Below are positions 16,499-26,800 of a DNA stretch of 34,927 nucleotides, piece by piece. The stretch covers positions 1 to 34,927 of the forward strand of contig JAEDFL010000019.1 in assembly GCA_016292785.1 (NCBI GenBank), in the 5' to 3' direction. Source of the stretch: Clostridiaceae bacterium. GTDB taxonomy: Bacteria; Bacillota; Clostridia; Oscillospirales; Acutalibacteraceae. Each line of letters begins with the position of its first letter. The first letter of the stretch is position 1. Position numbers and translations under genes: made by a program. The notes below the pieces were generated by a model. The model was given only the letters and a program-made list of their open reading frames with translations, had not been told where the DNA came from and did not search any database.

Positions 16499-17788
16499 GT
16501 GAATAATAATTCAGCAGGAAAATTGTATATAAAAAAAAGAACGCTGTCGGAGTGGATGCTGCTGTTTGTTTTTTTCTTCCCCGTTGTTCAGGCGTTCTTA
16601 ACGGAATTGCTTCCGATACCGGATTCAATAAAATTTCTATGTGATGTATGCTTTGTCTTTTTGTTGCTGAAGCTTTTTTCACGACGCTATACCAAAATTG
16701 ACAATTATTCATTACCGTTTGTTGTTATTGTATCCCTGTTTTTTGTAATTACGCTATTGGCGTATATGTTTAATTTTCAGTCCCCATTTTACTATTTATG
16801 GGGATTGAGAAACAATATCAGAATGTTCATAGCCTTTTTTGCGTTTGCCTATTTAGCTGATTGGGACGATGCTAAGAGCTGGATTAAAGCCTTGGACGTT
16901 TTATTCGTTATCAACTTAGCGGTTGTTATTATTCAGTATTTTTCGGGTTACGGTCAGGACTATCTCGGAGGTATATTCGGCACATCAAAGGGCTGTAACG
17001 GCAGCTTAATAATTTTTCTTTGTATTGTTTTTACCAATACAATTCTCTCGTTCATGAGAGGCGAGGGAAAGACGGGAAAAACCGTATTCGTTTCCGTGGC
17101 GTCGCTGTTTATTGCCGCCTTGGCTGAACTGAAAATTTTCTTTATTCTGTTTATTGTAATCTTGTTTTTAGCAAGCTTTATGACGGCTCATTCAATAAAA
17201 AAGACTGCGTTTTTTGCGGTAGGTGCGGCTTTCGTTATGATTTTCAGCACACTTCTTACCTCTTTGTACGAGGATTTTGCAGGCTTCCTTTCTTTTGACA
17301 GCCTGATAAATTCGTTGACCGACAAGGGCTATGCGTCAAGTGAGGACATCGGCAGATTTACTGCTGTGCCTATTATTTCCGAAAGGTTTTTAACGGGCTT
17401 TTTCGATAAGCTGTTCGGCATGGGCTTGGGCAACTGCGACACCTCGTCGCTTGGACTGTTCAACACGCCGTTTTTTGAAAATCACCAAATGATACACTAT
17501 TCGTATTTTTCATATGCGTTTTTGTTTTTGGAAACAGGCTTTGTCGGATTGGCGCTGTATGCCTCGTTTTTCGTTGCGTCGGGAGTTGTTTCCTTTAAGC
17601 TGATGAAATCGCAGACGGCAGACGAAAACGCCTGTCAGATGGCGATGATATGCTCCGTTTTAAGCTTGATATTTTTAGTATATAATGCTTCTTTGCGTAT
17701 GGAAATAAGCTTCATTCTGTTTTTTGTTTTAGCGATGCCGATTATTTCAGCAAACGAGCAAAGAGAGCAGGATTATGTTTGGCGATAA
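16499..17788 (+). CDS. Wzy-like polysaccharide polymerase (O-antigen ligase/polymerase family)
   Basis: A 429-residue integral membrane protein with about 10-12 hydrophobic helices and one larger extracytoplasmic loop (about residues 255-330, LYEDFAGFLSFDSL through NCDTSSLGLFNTPFFENHQM). Loop motifs such as GRFTAVP, FGMGLGNC and ENHQMIHYSY fit the Wzy/O-antigen polymerase family, which joins lipid-linked repeat units outside the membrane. The start appears to be GTG at 16499 with AAGGAGA upstream. Family sequence identity is always low, so the call rests on topology, loop position and operon context. Confidence 0.83.
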   Translation: MNNNSAGKLYIKKRTLSEWMLLFVFFFPVVQAFLTELLPIPDSIKFLCDVCFVFLLLKLFSRRYTKIDNYSLPFVVIVSLFFVITLLAYMFNFQSPFYYLWGLRNNIRMFIAFFAFAYLADWDDAKSWIKALDVLFVINLAVVIIQYFSGYGQDYLGGIFGTSKGCNGSLIIFLCIVFTNTILSFMRGEGKTGKTVFVSVASLFIAALAELKIFFILFIVILFLASFMTAHSIKKTAFFAVGAAFVMIFSTLLTSLYEDFAGFLSFDSLINSLTDKGYASSEDIGRFTAVPIISERFLTGFFDKLFGMGLGNCDTSSLGLFNTPFFENHQMIHYSYFSYAFLFLETGFVGLALYASFFVASGVVSFKLMKSQTADENACQMAMICSVLSLIFLVYNASLRMEISFILFFVLAMPIISANEQREQDYVWR

Positions 17789-17809
17789 GCATTTTATTAT
17801 GCTTATAAT
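17779..17809 (+). promoter_or_regulatory. Hairpin and possible weak promoter before the giant surface protein gene
   Basis: The 46-bp gap holds an 8-bp stem (ATAAGCAT 17785-17792 / ATGCTTAT 17799-17806, 6-nt loop) that overlaps the wzy stop and lacks a U-run, so it is not a clear terminator. A perfect TATAAT lies at 17804-17809, with TTGGCG at 17779-17784 only at 19-bp spacing. The signal may tune expression of the 3168-residue protein relative to the operon. Confidence 0.3.
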
Positions 17810-17834
17810 ATAAATTAAAAGGAGGTAAAAAACG

Positions 17835-20800
17835 ATGAGAAAAGTGTCAGAAAGAATTATATCCGTCTTTTTGGTATTAGTGATGCTTTTCGTCATGATA
17901 CCCGCAGGCGCAGTTTTTGCAAGTGCCGCATCAGGCACGCTTATTATGACTGCCGAAGGCCTTACGGCGACCTATGCGGGTGACGGCTCGTGGTCAGGCG
18001 GCGGAAATGTGGCGAACGGCACCGTCTCGGGTAAGGGCTCACTATTTAAGCAATCGCAGAGTGCTTCTCTTACTTTCACTAATAACAGAGATCAGGCCGG
18101 ATATATTTCTTTTGATTACAACATCACCAACAACACCGGTTCCGTTACCATTGCCGGTAACACCGTGACCGGCAGCGGCTCTTATGCATCGGCTGTTGCT
18201 GTTGATCCGGGCGAAACCGTTCAGGTTGTTATCACATCAGGTAAAGGCTCAGGCAACACAACTTCGATTGAGCTTACCAATATCAATCTTGTTGTTGATG
18301 CAAGCGCTACCACCACCTTTAAGGCACCTGTAAACGGCTCATATACCGTTGACGGTGTAGCCATAACTGCGGATACTGCAAAAACGCAGTCCTCGACCGT
18401 GGCTTACAGTCTTGTTGCAACTCCTGCAACAGGATATAACTTTATCGGTTGGTACAGCTCTGCAATCAACGGATATTTTGATTATAACAGCACAACAACA
18501 TTAAATGTTGAAAACGATACTGTTGTATATCCGGTGTTTGTCAGCTCATCTGTTGCGGTATTCCAGGTTGGATTCAACCGTTATACCGATCTGAACGAGG
18601 CCAATGCGGCGGCTTCGGCAGGTTCCGACAAGCAAATTGTGCTTGCACACAGCGGTATTATTTTCGCAGGTACTTATGAGATTTCCTCAGGTGTAAACCT
18701 GTTGGTACCCTTTGATTCGGCTAATACCGCAACTTTCAGGAATGAACCCGAATGTTCAATGACTGCCGCAACCCCCACCATGTACTCATGCTTAACAATG
18801 GCAGAGGGCGCAGTTATCAACTGTTACGGTAACATCAATGTCAATGCAACTCAGTTTGCGTCTTCTACAAGAACCACAGGTAAGGTTACAGGCGCATACG
18901 GCGCAATCCAGATGACCGCCGGCTCTCAGATCAATATGAAGAGCGGCTCGAATCTCTATGCCTACGGTTACATCGGCGGAGAGGGTACTGTATGGGGCGA
19001 AAGCGGAAGTAACGTTTATCAGTTCATGCAGATCGAAGACTGGCGAGGCGGTAACGATTCTTCCACCCTGCTTTCTTCGCTGAAGGATAATTCATTCCTT
19101 TTCTCCCAGTATTATCTTCAGAATATTGAAGCTAATCTCCGCATCGACAGCGGTTGTATCATGTACGGTGACGCCGCAGTTGCCGCAGGCTTGGGTTCAT
19201 CAAAATCACCGAGCCAGGCTTGCGCCGCAATCGTCGGCAAGGATTCCGGTATGTTCCATATTACAAGCGGCTATGCTACGCTCAAGTATGATGCAACGAC
19301 CGACAGAATGAATCTTGATTTCTACGGCGACCTTGTAACCGATGCTATCAGTATGTCGATCAAGCTGACTATTGTCAGCTCAACCATGAATACTGCCGAT
19401 TATATTCTGGCTTTGCCGATGAACTATACTATCAATATTAAATCAGGCAGTACAGTTACCTTTGCTCAGAGATTCAAGCTCCTTCCGGGCACGGTAATAA
19501 ATGTTGAAGAGGGCTCAACAGCAACAATCTCCTCCGGAGGCGCTGTTTACCTTTATGATGTAAACGACTGGTTGTCGGGTACATATACTTACGGAAAAAA
19601 TATTTATCAGTTATCCTATGTATATGCGAAAAAGGGTGCTCCCGTAGTTCGCACCGTTAAGGACGATGCTGTGCTCAAGGTTGACGGTGTCTTGACGGCT
19701 AACGGACCTGTATATTCGACCAAATCCGTTGATAACGGCGGCGACGCTGTAATCACGGGTAAGGGCGTATATGTATCAAACGTTCACGGATCAACCGACC
19801 TTAAAGAGGTTACAGGCTCAGGTGTTACCACACTCACAACAATCGCCTGTGTTCCCGTAAGAGGTAATATTGCCGGATATGACGGATTTAACAGCTTTGC
19901 TATCGGCACATATCGTTCCTTAAACGGAAATTGCTGGTATCAGAATGTTGTTACGGCTAACGGCTTTACGGTCGTATCGGGCGGAGCTCAGGACGGCGTG
20001 AACGTCTATGTCGGCAAAACAAAAGACGCTACAGCTCCGCTTGTTCTTACAACGGAACAGCCTTGCGTTACGCTTCCGACCAATGCCACCGTTTCAGTAA
20101 ACGGAAGCAACTACACATTGACCGATATCAACTCCAACGTAACCATTACCGCAAAACAGCACACCCCGGTTGTTTCTGTTCCTGCAAAGGAAGCCGACTG
20201 TCTTAATGACGGTTATACTGCCGAGGAAACCTGTTCTGTCTGCGGAAAGGTTGTTACTCCTTCGGTCGCCGTTCCTGCAAAGGGACACAAGGAGGAGACC
20301 GTTTCGGGCAAGGACGCAACCTGTACCGAATCAGGCTTGACAGAGGGAAAAAAATGCTCTGTTTGCGGAGAAATTCTCGTTGCTCAGGAAGTTATTCAGG
20401 CACACGGCCATTCCGAAAAAACTCTTGTCGGAAAAGCTCCGACATGTACGGAAACCGGTCTGACCGACGGTAAGATCTGCTCCGTCTGCGGTGTTATCAC
20501 TCAAGCACAGACGGTTATTCCCGCAACAGGTCACAGCTATACAGAGGTTGTTACCGCTCCGACTTGCGAGGAGGATGGCTACACCACCCATACCTGCGCT
20601 TGCGGACACAGCTATGTTGACAGTTATGTTCCTGCAACAGGACATGATTATTCAATCACAATAGAGAACACCTATAAGGCTCCGACCTGTACCGAGAACG
20701 GAAAGGAAGCTGACCTTAAATGTGCAAACTGCGGCGAAATCAAGTACGGCGCAGTCATACTTGCAAAAGGTCACGTTGAAGTGACTGACAATGCGGTTGA

Positions 20801-23800
20801 CGCTACCTGCACCGAGTCCGGTCTTACGCAGGGCAGTCATTGCTCCGTATGCTCCGAGGTTATCGTTGCACAAAAGGTTGTTGATCCGCTCGGACACGAT
20901 TATGTTGCGGTTGTAACCGCTCCTACCTGCACACACGACGGTTACACCACTCACACCTGCTCACGCTGTAATGACAGCTATGTTGATTCGTATGTTGACA
21001 GCACAGGCAGTGAGCACAGCTACGATTCAACGAGAGTGATCGCTCCTACCTGTACGGAGGAGGGCTACACCGTTGAGATATGTTCTCTTTGCGGACATGA
21101 GTTGAAATTAGAAGATACCGTTGTACCTGCAAAGGGTCATACATTTACATATGAAACGGTTGATCCGACCTGTACCACGGGCGGCTATACCGTACGCACA
21201 TGTAAAGTATGCGGTTACAGCGATAGGGTTGATGAGGTTGACGCCTTGGGACACGACTTTACCTCGAAGGTGACCGAACCGACCTGTACCGAAGAGGGCT
21301 ACACAACCCTCACATGTAATCGTTGTGACTATTCATATATCCCCGAGGATTCATATGTTAATGCACTCGGTCACACATATACAGGCGTTGTTACAACTCC
21401 TGCAACCTGTACCGAAAACGGTCTTATGACCTATACCTGTCATTGCGGCGACAGCTACACCGAGGTAATTACGGCAACCGGTCACAGCTATGACAAGGGT
21501 GTAGTGACCGATCCGAAATGTCACGATCAGGGCTACACAACCTATACTTGCTCAAAGTGCGGACACACTTATCAGGATAACTTTGTTGAAGCTCTCGGCT
21601 GTGAATTCGGCGAATGGGTAATTATTAAGGATGCCACTTGCCTTGAAGCCGGCGAGAAAAAGAGAGTCTGCATACGTTGCGACCACTTTGAAACAGAGAT
21701 TATTCCCGCAACAGGTCACAGCTATACAGAGGCTGTTACCGCTCCTACCTGCACAGAAAAGGGCTACACAACTTATACTTGCCACTGCGGTTATAGCTAT
21801 GTAGGCAATTATACCGACGCAACCGACCATAAGGTTGTAATTGACACCGCTGTTGCTCCGACCTGCACCGAGTCAGGTCTTACCGAAGGCAGTCATTGTG
21901 ACACCTGCGGTATAACTCTTGTTGAACAGCAGAAGGTTGAGGCACTCGGACACACATTCAGTAGTTGGGTTATTTCAAAAGCGGCAACCTGCACCGCAAC
22001 AGGCGAGGAGGAGCGTTTCTGCTCAGTCTGCGGTGTAAGGGAAACAAGAGTTCTTGCAATGCTTTCTCATACTCCGGTGATCGATCCGGCTGTTGCTCCC
22101 ACCTATTCATCAACAGGACTTACTCAGGGCAGCCATTGCTCGGCATGTAACGAGATCCTCGAGGAACAGCACGTCGTTGACAAGCTTGTTCTTAATTGGG
22201 ATACCTTCCGGCTTGCATTATCTCAGCTTGAGGGCTATGCGAGCGATTATGCAAAGAGCAACCCCGGTAAGGATCCTACAAAGCTTATGCTCAACTTCAT
22301 CCGTACCGGTATTGACCGCTACAACGATGAGGATTGGGTTACAATGGCAGGCGCAGAAGAAACCGTCTTTGTCAACGAGGTTATCGCAAAAGACGAGATC
22401 AACGGCACTATTGCCTATGCGCTTCGTGAAATCGAATATCTTGGAATAACAATGCCAAACGGTGAAATTATGATATTTGACCATCTTTTCGGTGCATTGA
22501 ATGTTTCAAGCAATAAGAATTATACTCAGTCAAACACAGACTTTGGCAGCTGGGCAGGCGACATTTGCGATTTGATGTATTATGCAAATCCGAGAGTTAC
22601 CGCAACAGAGGTTGAAGCCATGACTGCGGAGATCTCCGAAAAATACTTAGGCGTATACGATTCAATGGCAAGCGGCTTCGATTATGATGATATTAAGGCC
22701 GACCTTGACGCTTTCTATATTGTTTCTCAAATTACATCAGGAACGGCTTCACTCAGTGAGATATTTGAAAGCTACTATAATGAGGAGCTTTCAATGCGTT
22801 CGCGTGCGGCATTCTTCCTGAATAACCGCTTCCCGGGCAGTCTGACTAAGGATGCAGTCCGTCAGTCAATTTTCACAACTTATAGGGACCATATCCTTAT
22901 CAAGCTGCTTGAATCGGGCAGAGGTCTTTCGGATAGGGACACTCTCAGAGAGGCTTGCTGTTATTCGTTCGCAGATTTCCTTTATGATTATGCAAAGGAC
23001 GATTTAGTCGCTCCCGAGGATCCCGGTGATAATCCTTCGGAGGATCCGAATAATCCGGATATTTACAGCGTATTTTCTTCAAAGGATTCAACGCTTGCTC
23101 CGGGCGTAACTCAGAATATCAGCTATGCTATGGACTCAAACGGCGGACAGATGGTTTACTATATGTCCAAGGCTGATATCAGACGAAGCGATGTCGATGT
23201 TTATGCAAACTACGCAAACAACGACGCTTCTTCATGGGCTTTGTCAACTGTCAGCGAACAGATGGCAGCGGCTCAGAAAAAGCACTCCAATCCCGACGAT
23301 CCCGATAATTACATTGAAAACTATAACGTAGTTGTCGGAACAAACGCAAACTTCTATAACATGGGCACAGGTGAACCGAAAGGCTTGCTTGTTATGGAGG
23401 GTAAAACCTTCAACCCCAATAAAACCAACTTCTTTGCCATCCTTAAAGATGGCACACCGGTAATCGGCACGGTTTCCGAGTACGAAACCTATAAGGATGA
23501 CATACAAGAGGGTGTAGGCGGCGGAAAAATCCTTGTTAAGGACGGCGTAAATCAGCTTACCGATGCAGAAACCGAGAAGATGCCGAGAAGCTGCGTAGGT
23601 ATCACCGAGGACGGACAGATTGTAATGCTTGTTCTTGACGGTCGTCAGGCTCCGTATTCGGTCGGTGCAACATACTACGAAATTGCACAGATTATGCTTG
23701 ACGCAGGCTGTGTGGATGCGCTTGAGCTTGACGGCGGTGGATCGGCAACCTTTGACGCAAAGCAAGAGGGCTCGGATACCGTTACGGTTGTTAACCGTCC

Positions 23801-26800
23801 GTGCGACAGCGTGGAGCGTTCTGTAAGTTCATCGCTTATGGTTGTTTCCACGGCAGTGACCTCAAAGGAATTTGACCATGCTATTGTCAACACCGCTACG
23901 GACTATTTAACGGTCGGTTCTTCCTTTGATATCACCTTGACCGGTGTCGGCGCAGCCGGAAATATGTCCGAAATTCCCGAGAATGCAACGCTCAGACTTT
24001 CCGATGAAACCGTCGGAACTCTTGACGGCAATACATTTACTGCTGTTGCAAAGGGTAAGGTTGATATTCAGGTTGTAGTTGACGGCAGCGTTGTCGGCAG
24101 CAAGACGGTTGAGGTAATCACCAGACCTACGGCTCTCAATTTCACAAAGGACAACATCAATGTAATTTACGGCGTTGCCGAGGAGCTTCCTCTTGTTGCA
24201 ACATACAACAACAACCCCGTAACCATCAACACGAATGATATTACATTCGAAATGACCAATGATGCGGCCGGCGTAATGGACGGATTCTCGTTCATCGGTA
24301 ACGAAGAATCCGGGGTTCGTAATGTCACGGTAACCGCTAAGGTCAGAACAGATGTCAATATTTATGCCGAAATTTCTTTGCGTTTGTACAGAGCTGACGA
24401 AAGCATTTTTGATTTTGAAAATGCCACAGCCGGCAATGAGTCTCTCGCATGGAACAGAGATGTTTCAAACACTTACACCATTGACAATAAGCTTTACTAC
24501 AAGGTAAATACGAATGAAGCTTCAACCGCTTCATATGTATTCGCTATTGATATGAAAGCTATTACAGCACCCACACGCCTTCAGCCCTTGATGGAATATC
24601 TCAACGGCTTTGCCGGCAATGTCGGTGAAAACGCTTCCCCGTGGGATTATCTTCTCGCTCTGGGCGGACGTGTAAGTGATCTTACCAATGTTACAATCAC
24701 AGCTCAATTCCCCGAGGGAGTTGATGTTGATATTGAAAACTTAAAGTTTGTAAACGACTTCTTCAAGATTTCGTCCTATTCCTTTGACGAGTCTACAAAC
24801 ACTCTCACCATTGTCTGCAAGTGGACAAGACAGACCGAGGGCATCGACCCGTCAACGGCTAACTCAATCGGTATTCTCTCCGGTGTTTATATAACTCCCA
24901 ACAGTAATATCGAAAAGGACGAGAACGGCTTAATCAACATTGATGTAACGGGTGATATTACCTACGATATTTACCTTGATACATCACAGCTTCATAAGTT
25001 CGCACAGGATCCGGCAAATCAGGAGCAGTACGGTATTTATGACTATATCAATCCTGACGATCCCGAGGATGCAGGCGGACACTTCATGGATACCTATGTT
25101 ACCTTTGAGGATCACTTCTCGATTGATGAGAATCCTCTCAACGGTTGGATCAGACCTAACGGAGAACAGCTCTATTACTATGTAAACAACGAAATGGTTA
25201 CAGGTATTTACTGTGCACCCGATCAGGACGGCACAGATAAGAGCTATTATTACAACTTCGATGCCAGCGGTGCTTGCATCGGCAAGGTAACCGGTCTTTT
25301 CTATGACGAAAGTGCAAAAGCATATCGTTATGCCCGCCACGGAGAGCTTCAAAAGGGCTGGATAATGATAGACGAGGATTGGTACTATTTCACCGATTCG
25401 TATAATGCACAAACCGGTTCAATGCCTAACGGCGGCGTAACCTATGAGTTTGAAGAAAACGGACGCTTAAAGAGCGGCGTCTGGGCAAAGACTGTTTTCG
25501 GTACCAAGTATTATTACGGCCCCGGCTGCTACAACAAGGGCTGGGTTACCATTGACGGTAACAGGTATTACTTCGAAAACGGTTACCGCTATGAAGGCTA
25601 TCATATGATCTTCAATGCAAATGTACGTTATTGGTATAACTTCGGTGATGACGGAATTTGCAGAGATGAAGTTGTACCCACAGGCTTCTATGAGGACGAA
25701 AAGGGAGTCAGCTACGTAATCGACGGTATCGGCGTATACGGACTGTATAAGATTGACGGCAGCTACTACGGCTTCGATTATTACGGTTATGCTCTGAAGG
25801 GCATTGTTAATGTAGGCGTATCACACTGTGACCTGAATCCGGGCGTATACTATTTCGGTGACGATTACAAAGCCTTTAACGGTATTGCCGAAAATAAAAA
25901 CGGCGACTTGGTATATTATAAAAACGGTCGCCCCTCAATGGCAGGTCTTATTGAGGTTGACGGTGATTATTACTTTGCCGGCGGCGCAAACGGTGAAGTC
26001 TTCGTCAACAAAAAGCAGTACACCTGGGCAAACACCACATCACTTCCGAACGGTACTTATGAATTTGGTGCTGACGGTAAGATGATTAACGGTATCGTTG
26101 AAAAAGACGGCACTCTTTATTACTACGAAAAGGGTAAGCCGAAAATGGCAGGTCTTGTCGAGTTTGACGGTGATTACTATTTCGCCGGAGGCGCAAACGG
26201 TGAAATCACAGTAAACAAGGTTCAGTATGTCTGGCAGACAAACGGCATTGAGCTTAGCAACCCCAACTGCGAATTCGGTGCCGACGGCAAGATGCTTAAC
26301 GGTATCGTTGAAAAGGACGGCGCTCTTTACTACTATGTAATGGGCAGACCTAAGATGGCAGGTCTTATCGAGGTTGACGGCGCTTACTATTTTGCAGGCG
26401 GCGCAAACGGCGAGATCACGGTTAACAAGGTTCAGTATGTCTGGGAAACCAACGGCATTGAGCTTAGCAACCCCAACTGCGAATTCGGTGCCGACGGTAA
26501 GATGCTTAACGGTATTGTAGAAAAAGACGGTACTCTTTATTACTACGAAATGGGCAGACCCTCAATGGCAGGCCTTATCGAAATTGACGGTGATTACTAT
26601 TTTGCCGGAGGCGCAAACGGTGAAATCACGGTTAATAAGGTTCAGAATGTCTGGAAAACCAACGGTATCAGCCTTAGCAATACCAACTGCGAATTTGGCG
26701 CAGACGGTAAGATGCTTAACGGTATCGTAGAGAAAAACGGTACTCTGTACTACTATGATATGGGCAGACCGACGATGGCAGGTCTTGTTGAAGTCGACGG

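Noticed and set aside
20158..22195. CRISPR-like or non-coding repeat array
   Set aside because: The repeats are in frame within one long coding sequence, have period near 120 bp and conserve residues rather than bases.
23244..23765. Minus-strand open frame of 173 codons inside the giant surface protein gene
   Set aside because: It is antisense to the NAGPA domain coding region and shows no start signal or domain.
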